The notes under the pieces: model-generated
What the model saw: only the letters and a program-made list of their open reading frames with translations
The model's database searches: none
Told to the model about the DNA's origin: nothing
Made by a program: the position numbers and the translations under genes
NCBI RefSeq assembly: GCF_039533965.1
Contig: NZ_BAAAUN010000001.1
Coordinates: forward strand, 1,054,001-1,118,000
Direction of reading: 5' to 3'
Length of the DNA stretch: 64,000 bases
Origin: Microbacterium luteolum
Lineage (GTDB): Bacteria; Actinomycetota; Actinomycetes; Actinomycetales; Microbacteriaceae
Shown: in pieces, positions 9,065 to 17,749 of the stretch
Layout: each line of letters begins with the position of its first letter
Numbering within the stretch: the first letter of the stretch is position 1

Positions 9065-9562
9065 GTGGACGAGCGGCGCACGCTGCGCTGGATCCGGATC
9101 TGCATCGCGATCATGATCCTCGGGCTGTTCGTCAGCGGTGTCACGGCGTTCCCGCTGCGGGTCGAGCTGGGGATCGGCTCCGACATCCTCCACTCGAGCC
9201 CTGCCGTGGACTGGTTCCCCGACGCGGTGGCGTGGGTCGACCGGGTCGCCGCTGCACTGGTCGACGTGGACGGTCGCTACCCGTTCATCTCGTACGGCAC
9301 AGATTGGCTCGCGTACGCGCACCTCGTCCTCGCGGTGGTCTTCATCGGCCCGATGGTCGATCCGGTGCGCAACATCTGGGTGATCCAGTTCGGTGTCATC
9401 GCCTGCGCCGGGATCATCCCCCTCGCCCTGATCGCGGGCGGCATCCGCGGCATCCCGCTGGGGTGGCAGCTGATCGACATGTCGTTCGGCGTGCTCGGCG
9501 TGATCCCGCTGCTGATCGCCTGGCGACTCACCGCTCGACTCGAGCGGATGCGATCGGCCTAG
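9065..9562 (+). CDS. Hypothetical membrane protein (four predicted TM segments)
   Basis: 165 residues from a GTG start, 18 bases after the preceding membrane protein. Hydrophobic segments: ICIAIMILGLFVSGVTAF near the N-terminus, LVLAVVFIGPMVDPV, VIACAGIIPLALIAG, and SFGVLGVIPLLIAWRL, ending in a basic cytoplasmic tail. The loop between the first two segments is acidic/aromatic. No enzyme motif was recognised. The end overlaps the convergent ferritin-like gene by four bases. Confidence 0.7.
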   Translation: MDERRTLRWIRICIAIMILGLFVSGVTAFPLRVELGIGSDILHSSPAVDWFPDAVAWVDRVAAALVDVDGRYPFISYGTDWLAYAHLVLAVVFIGPMVDPVRNIWVIQFGVIACAGIIPLALIAGGIRGIPLGWQLIDMSFGVLGVIPLLIAWRLTARLERMRSA

Positions 9563-10272
9563 GAGGCCAGCCCCATCGCGTCCATGCGCCGAGCGTGCGC
9601 ACCCATGAGCTCGGTGTACACGGGCTCGATGCGCTCGTCATCGGCAGCGAGCCGCTCCGGGCGCAGCGCCGAGCGGCAGACGAGGATCGTGTCGCCGACG
9701 AGCCGGCGCGCCCACATCGACAGCAGGGAGCGCCACTCCTCGTCGCTCTCGATCGTCTCCTGGATGATCGCGACGATCTCGTGTCGCGCATCGTCCTCTC
9801 GCAGGATCTCCACCACGCGGCGGCCGGTGTCGGCGTAGCTGGAGGCGAGGGCCAGGTAGAAGTCGTCGAGCATGCCTGCGGTGATGTAGACCGCGAGGAG
9901 CGTCTCCCTCGGGCGCGCACCGATGGTCTTGCGGCGGAAGGCGTCGAGGTTCTCCCGGAACGGCAGCATGAGCTGCGTGGGGTCGTCGCCGCGCGCGGCG
10001 ATGAGGTCGATGATCGCGCGGTGCTTGGTCAGAGCCGCTCCGGCCGCACGGGAGAGCGACTCCTTCTCAGAGAGCTCGGGTGTCGCCCGGATCAGACGCG
10101 TGAGCGTCTCGAAGTAGCCGAGCTGGAGGTAGGCGGCCTGGCCGAGGAAGCGATTGAGCTCGGGCGCGAGCTCGGCGAAGTCGACGCGGGTCGCGTCGCC
10201 CTGATCGCCCCGACTGCGGAGGGCCAGCGTGCGGCGCGGCGCGGCGTCGCGCTGCCAGAACCACTTAACCAC
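9559..10272 (-). CDS. Ferritin-like fold protein (MiaE-like family)
   Basis: 237 mostly helical residues. The pattern of LNRFLGQAAYLQLGYFETLTRL, ALTKHRAIIDLIA, GMLDDFYLALASSYAD and EDDARHEIVAI resembles the four-helix ferritin-like proteins of actinobacteria annotated as tRNA-(ms2io6A)-hydroxylase-like. The His residues of KHRAI and ARHEI could be diiron ligands, but the partner Glu residues are only partly conserved, so hydroxylase activity is not established. It lies between the small membrane genes and an rhlE-like helicase on the opposite strand, the same arrangement as I recall for mycobacterial Rv3210c/Rv3211. Confidence 0.7.
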   Translation of the reverse strand: MVKWFWQRDAAPRRTLALRSRGDQGDATRVDFAELAPELNRFLGQAAYLQLGYFETLTRLIRATPELSEKESLSRAAGAALTKHRAIIDLIAARGDDPTQLMLPFRENLDAFRRKTIGARPRETLLAVYITAGMLDDFYLALASSYADTGRRVVEILREDDARHEIVAIIQETIESDEEWRSLLSMWARRLVGDTILVCRSALRPERLAADDERIEPVYTELMGAHARRMDAMGLAS

Positions 10273-10464
10273 GAGGCCTCCCTGTCGAGTTCACCACGTC
10301 GTTCACAATACTCGGGCGCAGGGCCTCTTCCTGGCCCGCACCGGCCCTCGGGTAGGCTGGGCGTGTCCCGCCGTCGGAGCGGGCCCCCGCGCCTGTGGCA
10401 CAAGAGACGGCGTGGATCCGTTTACGTGGTGACCCAGAGGGTCGCCGGACAGGCAATTGAACAA

Positions 10465-11988
10465 GTGACAACTTTCGCTGAACTCGGTGTCGATCAGGAC
10501 ATCGTCGACGCACTCGCCGCCAAGGGCATCATCGAGGCGTTCCCCATTCAGGAGCAGACCATCCCCCTCGGCCTTCCCGGCCAGGACATCATCGGCCAGG
10601 CCAAGACCGGAACCGGAAAGACCTTCGGCTTCGGCATCCCGGTCGTCCAGCGCCTCGGCAAGGACCCCGAGCACGGCGTGAAGGCGCTCATCGTCGTCCC
10701 GACCCGCGAGCTCGCCGTGCAGGTCTACGAGGACATCGACCTGCTCACCAGCAACCGCTCCACGAGCGTCGTCGCGATCTACGGCGGCAAAGCCTACGAG
10801 GGCCAGATCGATCAGCTCAAGGCCGGCGCGCAGATCGTCGTCGGCACGCCCGGTCGACTGATCGACCTCGCCGGACAGCGTCTGCTCGACCTCTCCAACG
10901 CGACCGAGGTCGTGCTCGACGAGGCCGACAAGATGCTCGACCTCGGCTTCCTCGCCGACATCGAGAAGATCTTCCAGAAGGTTCCGGCCGTCCGGCACAC
11001 GCAGCTGTTCTCGGCGACCATGCCCGGTCCGATCGTCGCGCTCGCCCGCCGGTTCATGTCGAACCCGATCCACATCCGCGCGACCGATCCCGACGAGGGC
11101 CTCACGCAGGCGAACATCAAGCACCTCGTGTACCGCGCGCACTCGATGGACAAGGACGAGATCATCGCCCGCATCCTGCAGGCCGAGGGTCGCGGCAAGA
11201 CCGTGATCTTCACGCGTACCAAGCGCGCGGCGCAGCGCCTCGTCGACGAGCTGGGCGACCGCGGCTTCAACGTCGGCGGCGTGCACGGCGACATGGGTCA
11301 GGATCAGCGCGAGCGCTCGATGGCCGCGTTCAAGGCCGGCAAGCGCGACGTGCTCGTCGCGACCGATGTCGCCGCGCGTGGCATCGACGTCGACGACGTG
11401 ACCCACGTGATCAACCACACGATCCCGGACGAGGACAAGACGTACCTGCACCGCGCGGGCCGCACCGGCCGTGCCGGGAAGACCGGAATCGCCGTGACGT
11501 TCGTCGACTGGGAGGACCTGCACAAGTGGGCCCTCATCAATCGCGCCCTCGAGTTCGGCCAGCCCGAGCCCGTCGAGATCTACTCGTCGAGCCCGCAGCT
11601 GTTCGAGGACCTCGACATCCCGGCCGGCACGAAGGGCCGCCTCACGACCGCGCCGAAGACCCAGTCGGTGAAGACCGAGCGCACGCGTCGCCCCGAGCGG
11701 GCAGCGGATGCCGCCGCCGAGGGCACCGACGAGAGCGGCACCCGTCGTCGTCGGCGTCGTCGCAACAGCGAGAACCCGGTCGGCTCCACATTCGCGGAGG
11801 GCACGTCGGATGCTTCCTCGAGTGACGGGCAGTCCGCGCAGGCAGCCGACCGCAGCGCTGACGGCGGCGGCACCCATGACGGTGCGGGCAAGGAGCACCA
11901 CGACGGAAAGCCGGCACCGGCACGCCGTCGTCGTCGCCGTCGCGGCGGCTCCGGCGCGCCCGGCGCCGCTCCCGTCACCGGGGCCTGA
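10465..11988 (+). CDS. DEAD-box RNA helicase, RhlE-like
   Basis: 507 residues from GTG 10465 (mature start MTTFAELGVDQDIVDALA); a GTG pair at 10426/10429 is an alternative 12-13 codons upstream. Motifs in order: Q motif FPIQEQTIPL, Walker A AKTGTGKT, PTRELA, TPGR, DEAD read as VLDEADKMLD, SATM, and the C-terminal domain with ATDVAARGIDVDDV and HRAGRTGRAGK. After the helicase core (~residue 380) comes a low-complexity tail with two Arg clusters (TRRRRRRRN and ARRRRRRRGG), typical of RNA-binding extensions. Probable role in RNA remodelling and ribosome assembly. The 3' end overlaps the convergent DUF817 gene by 14 bp. Confidence 0.9.
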   Translation: MTTFAELGVDQDIVDALAAKGIIEAFPIQEQTIPLGLPGQDIIGQAKTGTGKTFGFGIPVVQRLGKDPEHGVKALIVVPTRELAVQVYEDIDLLTSNRSTSVVAIYGGKAYEGQIDQLKAGAQIVVGTPGRLIDLAGQRLLDLSNATEVVLDEADKMLDLGFLADIEKIFQKVPAVRHTQLFSATMPGPIVALARRFMSNPIHIRATDPDEGLTQANIKHLVYRAHSMDKDEIIARILQAEGRGKTVIFTRTKRAAQRLVDELGDRGFNVGGVHGDMGQDQRERSMAAFKAGKRDVLVATDVAARGIDVDDVTHVINHTIPDEDKTYLHRAGRTGRAGKTGIAVTFVDWEDLHKWALINRALEFGQPEPVEIYSSSPQLFEDLDIPAGTKGRLTTAPKTQSVKTERTRRPERAADAAAEGTDESGTRRRRRRRNSENPVGSTFAEGTSDASSSDGQSAQAADRSADGGGTHDGAGKEHHDGKPAPARRRRRRRGGSGAPGAAPVTGA

Positions 11989-12925
11989 TCGACGTCGGAC
12001 CGACCGATGTGGGAGGGGCGGATGCTGCGCGAGCGGCATCCGCCCCTCTGCTGTCTCCCGATTCCGTGCGCAGCATCGACGCGGGGACCTGCGGCGGATA
12101 GACCCACGCGACCAGCACCACCGAGATGATCATCAGCAGGAACCACGAACTCAGCTTGCTCGGCGAGACGGGCTGCCAGCTCTCGGCCTGGTCCGGGTAC
12201 GCCCACGCGCCGGCCCAGGTGCCGATGTTCTCGGCGAGGTAGATGAACACCGCCACCCCGGCGAACACCAGCAGGAGCGGGAGTCGGAGGGTGCGGCGCC
12301 AGACCCGAGCGTGCATCACGGTGGGCAGCCAGAGCAGCACGACACCGGCGAGCAGCACCCAGCGGGCATCCCACCACCAGTGGTGCGTGAAGAAGTTCAG
12401 ATAGATCGCCGCGGCCAGGATCGCCGTGATCCACCGACGCGGGTAGCGACTGAAGCCCAGGTCGAACAACCGGTACACGCGCACCATGTACGAGCCGACG
12501 GCCGCGTACATGAAGCCGCTGAACAGCGGGACGCCGCCGATCCGGAGGAACCCGTCCGCGGCATAGGCCCAGGAGCCGGCATCCGTCTTGAACAGCTCCA
12601 TCACCGTGCCGGTGAGATGGAACAGGACGACGACCCACAGTTCGCGTCCGCTCTCGAGGCGGAACACCAGCATCGCGACCTGGATGACCACGGCGGCGAT
12701 CGTGAGCGCGTCGTTGCGGGCGAGGGCCGCGTCGTCCGGGTACCAGAGCTGTGCGGCGACGATCACGAGCAGCAGCGCGGCACCGAAGATGCACGCCCAG
12801 GCCTGCTTGAGGACGAACACCGCACACTCGACGAGTGCGCCGCGGATGCCGTTCGCCGGAGCGCCGAGGAGCACGCGCCTCGCCGTGGCATCGACACGGC
12901 GCTCCAGGGAAGTCGCTCGCTGCAT
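11975..12925 (-). CDS. DUF817 family integral membrane protein
   Basis: 316 residues with about eight hydrophobic helices. Characteristic stretches are FKTDAGSWAYAADGF, GFMYAAVGSYMVRVYRLFDL, and FTHHWWWDARWVL followed by FIYLAENIGTWAGAW, which match my memory of DUF817, an uncharacterised bacterial membrane family. The aromatic/His-rich FFTHHWWWD segment could bind a cofactor or metal (inference). The last ~30 residues are Ala/Pro/Ser-rich and coincide with the terminator hairpin of the convergent helicase gene, so this tail may be non-essential. Confidence 0.75.
   Translation of the reverse strand: MQRATSLERRVDATARRVLLGAPANGIRGALVECAVFVLKQAWACIFGAALLLVIVAAQLWYPDDAALARNDALTIAAVVIQVAMLVFRLESGRELWVVVLFHLTGTVMELFKTDAGSWAYAADGFLRIGGVPLFSGFMYAAVGSYMVRVYRLFDLGFSRYPRRWITAILAAAIYLNFFTHHWWWDARWVLLAGVVLLWLPTVMHARVWRRTLRLPLLLVFAGVAVFIYLAENIGTWAGAWAYPDQAESWQPVSPSKLSSWFLLMIISVVLVAWVYPPQVPASMLRTESGDSRGADAARAASAPPTSVGPTSIRPR
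12013..12048. terminator. Perfect 13-bp hairpin, likely terminator for the upstream helicase
   Basis: Arms GAGGGGCGGATGC (12013-12025) and GCATCCGCCCCTC (12036-12048) enclose a 10-nt loop. It lies 25 bases past the helicase stop but inside the C-terminal codons of the convergent DUF817 gene. There is no clear U-tract (TGCTGTCT follows), so efficiency is uncertain. Confidence 0.55.
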
Positions 12926-12988
12926 GCCTGGAACCGTATCCGCGCCGTTCGACAGGCCGCAGGGAGTCTCCCGACAGAATGCCGAGGA

Positions 12989-13858
12989 TCAGGGAAAGCG
13001 CACGGCCGTTCCGGTCGCGCGCTCTATGATCCGGGCGACCATCTCCTCGGACGTCGTGTTCTCGCCCGGACGGTTGGGTTTGCCGCTGCCGTGATAGTCG
13101 CTCGAACCGGTCACGATGAGGTCGTGCGCGGCGGCGATCCCGCGCAGCTTCCGCTTGCCCGCCTCGGTGTTCTCCCGGTGGTCGATCTCGAACCCGCCGA
13201 GCCCGGCGGCGATCAGGCGCTCGAGGTAGGGCACCGGCATCATCAGGTCGCGGCCGGTCACCGGGTGGGCGATGACCGCCACTCCCCCGGCATCCGTGAT
13301 GAGGCGGACCGCCGTGAGCGGGTCGGGAGCGTAGTGGGGCTCGTAGTACCCCTCGCGCGGATGGAGGATGCCATCGAAGGCCTCGGTGCGGTCGCGCACG
13401 ATCCCTCGGGCGATCAGCGCATCGGCGATGTGCGGGCGCCCGACGGTGGCGTCGAGCGTGGTCTGCGCCAGCACGTCGTCCCAGTGCAGGTCGTAGTCGC
13501 GTCCGATGCTCCGGACGATCCGCTCCGCTCGTCCGATCCGATCGCCGCGGATCCTGTCCGTCTCGGCCAGGAGAGCCGGGTCCTCCGGATCGAAGAGGTA
13601 CCCGAGCACGTGCACGCTGCGCCACTCGTGCTTCGCCGAGAGTTCCATCCCGGGGAGGAACGTCATCCCCAGCTCTGCGGCGGCATCGCCCGCCTCCCGC
13701 CACCCCGTCGAGCGGTCGTGGTCGGTGAGCGCGACCGTCCTCACGCCGTGCGCGTGCGCCTGCCGGACGACCTCCGCGGGGCTCTCCGTGCCATCGGAAT
13801 GGTTGGAGTGCAGGTGCAGGTCTGCAGGACCGGCGAACCCGTGGGACGGAGTGGACAT
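12989..13858 (-). CDS. PHP-domain phosphoesterase (TrpH/YciV-like)
   Basis: 289 residues, full family length. PHP metal-binding motifs are intact: DLHLHSNHSDGT (~14-25), ALTDHDRSTG, GMELSA, HVLGYLF, VAVIAHP and GSSDYHGSGK near the C-terminus. Such proteins are trinuclear-metal phosphoesterases; the closest characterised relatives are RNase AM/TrpH, acting on 3',5'-nucleoside bisphosphates and short RNA. Which substrate applies here cannot be told from sequence. Stands alone, divergent from the EEP-family gene 63 bases away. Confidence 0.85.
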   Translation of the reverse strand: MSTPSHGFAGPADLHLHSNHSDGTESPAEVVRQAHAHGVRTVALTDHDRSTGWREAGDAAAELGMTFLPGMELSAKHEWRSVHVLGYLFDPEDPALLAETDRIRGDRIGRAERIVRSIGRDYDLHWDDVLAQTTLDATVGRPHIADALIARGIVRDRTEAFDGILHPREGYYEPHYAPDPLTAVRLITDAGGVAVIAHPVTGRDLMMPVPYLERLIAAGLGGFEIDHRENTEAGKRKLRGIAAAHDLIVTGSSDYHGSGKPNRPGENTTSEEMVARIIERATGTAVRFP

Positions 13859-13921
13859 CCTCTCAGCGTACCGAGCACGGACGGCAGGGACTTCACAGGC
13901 GGCGCTTCTAGGCTTGTCAGG

Positions 13922-14944
13922 ATGCTTCGACTACTGGGGGTCCTGTTCACCGTGCTGCTCGCGATCGCGACGGCGATCGTGGTGTGGCCGCAGTTCTTCC
14001 ACCTCGAGCAGACCTATCCGTTCGCGCAACTGGTGTCGGCTCGCGGCCCCGTTCTGGCCGGATTCCTCATCGTCGCGGTTCTCGCGCTCCTGCTGCTCCT
14101 CGCTCGTCCGCTGCGAGGGTTCGCGGCATCCGTCCTCATCGTGGCTCTGGTCGGAGCCGGAGCGATCGGCGCGATCGGCGCCGTGCGCGGCTTCGGAGCC
14201 TCCGCGCTCCCGGAGAAGACCGCGGACAGCGTCCGCGTGCTGACCTGGAACACCGCCGGCGAGGCGGTCTCAGCCGCGGACATCGCGCAGCAGATCCTCG
14301 AGCAGGGTGCCGACATCGTCGCGCTTCCGGAGACCACACAGGCGGTCGGAGAACAGATCGCGCTGATGCTGCGGGAGCAGGGACACCCGATGTGGGTGCA
14401 TCACGTGCAGTTCCGTCCCGACGTGGAGGACGGTCCGCAGTCCTGGCAGACGACCGTGCTGGTCGCCCCCGAGCTCGGCGAGTACTCCGTGATCGAGTCG
14501 TCGAAGGATGGCACGAGCAACACCGGATCCGTGCCGAGCGCCGTGCTCATGCCCATCGACGGCGCCGGACCCACCATCGTCGCGGTGCACGCGGTGGCGC
14601 CGCGCATGGAGGAGATGGAGCAGTGGCGGCAGGATCTGCAGTGGATCGCCGACCAGTGCCCTCCAGGCGACTTCATCCTCGCCGGCGACTTCAACGCCAC
14701 CATCGACCACATGGCGCCGCTCGGCATGGACGGGGGCGACATCGGGTACTGCCGCGACGGGGCGTCGCGCACGGGCAACGGGATGACCGGCACCTGGCCG
14801 AGTTCGCTCCCTCCCCTGGCCGGTGCCCCGATCGACCACGTCATGGTCTCGAAGAACTGGACGCCGTCGGGCTCCGTCGTGCTCGATGACGCGGGCGGAA
14901 GCGACCACCGCGCCCTCGTCGTGCAGCTGGAGCCGGCCGGCTGA
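13922..14944 (+). CDS. Membrane-anchored endonuclease/exonuclease/phosphatase-family protein
   Basis: 340 residues. Three N-terminal transmembrane segments (~1-24, 38-62, 70-92) precede an EEP domain beginning VRVLTWNTAG (~103). Catalytic signatures: ALPET (the metal-binding Glu), VAVHAVAPR, LAGDFNATIDH with Asp and Asn, and GSDHRALVV with the terminal His. The domain should face outward, based on the positive-inside rule and homologous DUF-type EEP proteins. Substrate unknown; DNase I-like, sphingomyelinase-like and phospholipid phosphodiesterase activities all occur in the family. Confidence 0.8.
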   Translation: MLRLLGVLFTVLLAIATAIVVWPQFFHLEQTYPFAQLVSARGPVLAGFLIVAVLALLLLLARPLRGFAASVLIVALVGAGAIGAIGAVRGFGASALPEKTADSVRVLTWNTAGEAVSAADIAQQILEQGADIVALPETTQAVGEQIALMLREQGHPMWVHHVQFRPDVEDGPQSWQTTVLVAPELGEYSVIESSKDGTSNTGSVPSAVLMPIDGAGPTIVAVHAVAPRMEEMEQWRQDLQWIADQCPPGDFILAGDFNATIDHMAPLGMDGGDIGYCRDGASRTGNGMTGTWPSSLPPLAGAPIDHVMVSKNWTPSGSVVLDDAGGSDHRALVVQLEPAG

Positions 14945-14981
14945 GCTTCTGCGCCTGCCCACCAGATGACAGACTGGAGGG

Positions 14982-16424
14982 ATGAGCACCGCAGAGCGCG
15001 ACACGATCGCAGAAGCCGCCGGAGAGATCCCCGCCGAAGTCACGACGGAGACCGTCGAGAACAGCAGTACCAATCGCAAGCAGCCCTTCCCGCAGGGCTT
15101 CCTCGACACGATCTCGACCGGCTGGGCCGAGCGGCCGGAGACCCTTCCGGCTCCGCGGGCACAGGCCGCGTTCGCGGCGACGCGGCGGGCGGCGGTCTCC
15201 GCGGCCTTCCCCGGCAAGCGACTGGTGATCCCCGCCGGCTCCCTCAAGCAGCGCAGCAACGACACCGACTACGTGTTCCGCGCGCACTCGGCATTCGCCC
15301 ACCTCACCGGCTGGGCGTCGGATGCCGAGCCCGACTCGATCCTCGTCTTCGAGCCGACGGACGCCGGACACGACGTCACCCTCTACTTCCGCGAGCGCGC
15401 CGACCGCACCACGACCGAGTTCTACGCCGACGCCACGGTGGGCGAGTTCTGGATCGGCCCGCGGCCCTCCCTCGCCGGCGTCGCAGCCGACCTCGCGATC
15501 GCGACAGAGCACCTGCACGAATTCGCACCGGTCGACGGCGAGCTGATCCTCGACGACGATGACGACCTCACCCGCGTCGTCTCCGAGCTGCGCCTGATCA
15601 AGGACGAGTTCGAGATCGCCGAGATGCGTCGCGCCGTGGACATCACCGCGCACGGCTTCGACGACATCATCCGCGAGCTGCCGCAGGCGATCGACCACGC
15701 ACGCGGAGAGCGCGTCGTCGAGGGCGTCTTCCACCGCCGCGCGCGCGAGGACGGCAACGGCGAGGGGTACGACACCATCGCCGCCTCTGGTCCGCACGCC
15801 TGCTACCTGCACTGGACCCGCAACGACGGCAGCGTCGTCCCCGGCGACCTGATCCTCGTCGATGCCGGCGTGGAGGCGGACAGCCTGTACACGGCCGACA
15901 TCACCCGCACGCTTCCGGTGTCGGGCACCTTCACCGAGGTGCAGCGTCGCGTCTACGAGACCGTGCGCGAGGCCGCGGATGCCGCGTTCGCCGCAGCGCG
16001 CGTGGGCGTGCGGTTCCGCGACGTGCACGCCGCGGCGATGACCGTGATCGCCGCCCGCACCGCCGAGTGGGGTCTACTGCCGGTCACTGCTGAGGAAGCC
16101 CTCGACGCGGATGCCGGCGGGCAGCACCGCCGCTACATGGTGCACGGCACGTCGCATCACCTGGGCATCGACGTGCACGACTGCGCACAGGCGCGTCGCG
16201 AGATGTACTACGACGGCATCCTCGCGCCCGGCATGGTCTTCACGATCGAACCCGGCCTCTACTTCCAGATCGACGACCTCACGGTGCCCGCGGAGCTTCG
16301 CGGCATCGGCGTGCGCATCGAGGACGACATCCTGATGACCGCCGACGGACCCGTGAATCTGTCGGCCGGGATCCCCCGCACAGCTGACGAGGTCGAGGCC
16401 TGGATCGCCCGCGTGCAGAGCTGA
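14982..16424 (+). CDS. pepP: Xaa-Pro aminopeptidase (aminopeptidase P, M24B)
   Basis: 480 residues. The N-terminal domain (~60-210) carries the AMP_N fold (VIPAGSLKQRSNDTDYVFR, FAHLTGW). The C-terminal pita-bread domain holds the dimetal ligands: VDAGVEADSLYTADITR (two Asp), HGTSHHLGIDVHD (His), FTIEPGLYF (Glu) and IRIEDDILMT (Glu). It removes N-terminal residues preceding proline in the cytoplasm. Length fits the family. Six bases separate it from the downstream phosphotransferase, so they are probably cotranscribed. Confidence 0.9.
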   Translation: MSTAERDTIAEAAGEIPAEVTTETVENSSTNRKQPFPQGFLDTISTGWAERPETLPAPRAQAAFAATRRAAVSAAFPGKRLVIPAGSLKQRSNDTDYVFRAHSAFAHLTGWASDAEPDSILVFEPTDAGHDVTLYFRERADRTTTEFYADATVGEFWIGPRPSLAGVAADLAIATEHLHEFAPVDGELILDDDDDLTRVVSELRLIKDEFEIAEMRRAVDITAHGFDDIIRELPQAIDHARGERVVEGVFHRRAREDGNGEGYDTIAASGPHACYLHWTRNDGSVVPGDLILVDAGVEADSLYTADITRTLPVSGTFTEVQRRVYETVREAADAAFAAARVGVRFRDVHAAAMTVIAARTAEWGLLPVTAEEALDADAGGQHRRYMVHGTSHHLGIDVHDCAQARREMYYDGILAPGMVFTIEPGLYFQIDDLTVPAELRGIGVRIEDDILMTADGPVNLSAGIPRTADEVEAWIARVQS

Positions 16425-16430
16425 CACGCG

Positions 16431-17339
16431 ATGCACGAGGGCGAGCTGCCACTCGACGATGGTCTCGCCGAGCGGCTGATCGCACAGCGCTTCCCGGAGC
16501 TGCGCGGTCGACCGCTGCGGCGCGTGCCCACGACCGGCACGGTGAACACCATCATCCGACTGGGCGATGAGCTGGTCGCGCGGTTCCCGCTCCTCGGCGC
16601 TTCCGAGGCGGAGCTGCGCGCCGAGGCCGACGCCATGGCCGAGCTGGCCGACGCCGGCCCGTTCCCCGCTGCGCGCCCCTACGGGGTCGCGAACGCCTCC
16701 GACGGTTTCGCTTCGGCGTGGTCGGTGCAGACCTGGCTCGACGGCGAGGTGGCCGGGCACGCACGGCACGCGGCATCCGCTTCTCTCGCCCGCGACCTCG
16801 TGACGCTCATCACGGCACTGCGGAGCGTCCCGGTCGGCGGACGCGTGTTCGACGGCGCCGGTCGCGGCGGTCATCTCCCCGATCACGACGAGTGGATCGC
16901 GGAGTGCCTCGCGCAGAGCGGACACCTGCTCGACACGCGTCGGGCTGCCGAGCTCTGGGCGTCGCTGCGCGTGCTGCCGACAACCGGGCCCGACGTCATG
17001 AGTCATCGCGACCTCACCCCGTTCAACCTGCTCGTCATCGGCCGCGACGGCGACGATCGGCTCGCCGGTGTCCTCGACGGCGGGAGCTTCGGACCGGCCG
17101 ACCCGGCGCTCGACCTCGTCGCCGCGTGGCATCTGTTCGATGCTCCGCGCCGACGGATCCTGCGCGACGGCGTCGGCGCGGGCGATGGGGAATGGCTGGG
17201 CGGAGCGGCATGGGCGTTCCAGCAGGCGATGGGTCTCATCTGGTACTACGAGGAGTCGAATCCGCCGATGAGCGCACTGGGCCTCTCTACGATGCGGCGG
17301 CTGCTGGAGGACGAGGAGCTGTCGGCGCTCCGCCCGTGA
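16431..17339 (+). CDS. APH-family phosphotransferase with intact catalytic motifs
   Basis: 302 residues. The N-lobe runs GTVNTIIRLGDELVARFPLL; the Brenner motif MSHRDLTPFNLLV (~187-199) holds the catalytic Asp and the Asn; the metal-binding strand reads GVLDGGSFGPADPALDL, with Asp at the DFG-equivalent position. This contrasts with the degenerate relative at 289-1713. The family includes aminoglycoside, macrolide, homoserine and hydroxyurea kinases; nothing in the context identifies the substrate. Located directly behind pepP. Confidence 0.8.
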   Translation: MHEGELPLDDGLAERLIAQRFPELRGRPLRRVPTTGTVNTIIRLGDELVARFPLLGASEAELRAEADAMAELADAGPFPAARPYGVANASDGFASAWSVQTWLDGEVAGHARHAASASLARDLVTLITALRSVPVGGRVFDGAGRGGHLPDHDEWIAECLAQSGHLLDTRRAAELWASLRVLPTTGPDVMSHRDLTPFNLLVIGRDGDDRLAGVLDGGSFGPADPALDLVAAWHLFDAPRRRILRDGVGAGDGEWLGGAAWAFQQAMGLIWYYEESNPPMSALGLSTMRRLLEDEELSALRP

Positions 17340-17346
17340 GGGGGCG

Positions 17347-17733
17347 TCACTCCGCGACGATCTCGACCTTGAATCCTTCGGCGTTCTCCAGCCAGCCGGC
17401 GTAGTGGTCGGGTCCGCCGGCGTGCGGATACCGATCTCCGTACAACGGCTGCCACCCATGGGCGACGGCAGCGGACATCACGGCGTCGACCTCGGTCCGG
17501 GATCCGCCCCAGAGCGCGAGGTGGTTCATGCCCGGTCGCCGTCGGTCGTGATCGACCGCCGACAGGTTCGGCGAGTTCGTCAGCGTCACGTAGGCGCCAC
17601 CGGCGTCCCAGGTCCGACCGCCCGGCCACTCCCCTGTGCATTCCAGACCGAGCGAGGTGAAAAGCCAGCTCCAGCCGTCGACGACCGCATCGAGGTCCGC
17701 CACCCAGATCTCGACGTGATGAATCCCCTTCAT
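17347..17733 (-). CDS. VOC (glyoxalase-fold) family protein
   Basis: 128 residues starting at ATG 17733 (MKGIHHVEIWVADLD); a longer N-terminus to 17793 was rejected because it would overlap the upstream hydrolase end and is unlike the family. One betaalphabetabetabeta pair: HVEIWVADL, GGAYVTLTNSPN, MNHLALWGG, GWLENAEGFKVEIVAE. The first His and the last Glu are in positions used for metal binding in glyoxalase I and related enzymes. Probably a lyase/dioxygenase-like or resistance-type VOC protein; substrate unknown. Convergent with the phosphotransferase, seven bases apart. Confidence 0.8.
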   Translation of the reverse strand: MKGIHHVEIWVADLDAVVDGWSWLFTSLGLECTGEWPGGRTWDAGGAYVTLTNSPNLSAVDHDRRRPGMNHLALWGGSRTEVDAVMSAAVAHGWQPLYGDRYPHAGGPDHYAGWLENAEGFKVEIVAE

Positions 17734-17749
17734 GACGGCTTCGACGCGC

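Noticed and set aside
9232..10464. Long N-terminal extension of the RhlE-like helicase
   Set aside because: It overlaps the ferritin-like gene antisense and lacks family similarity; helicase homology begins at MTTFAELG.
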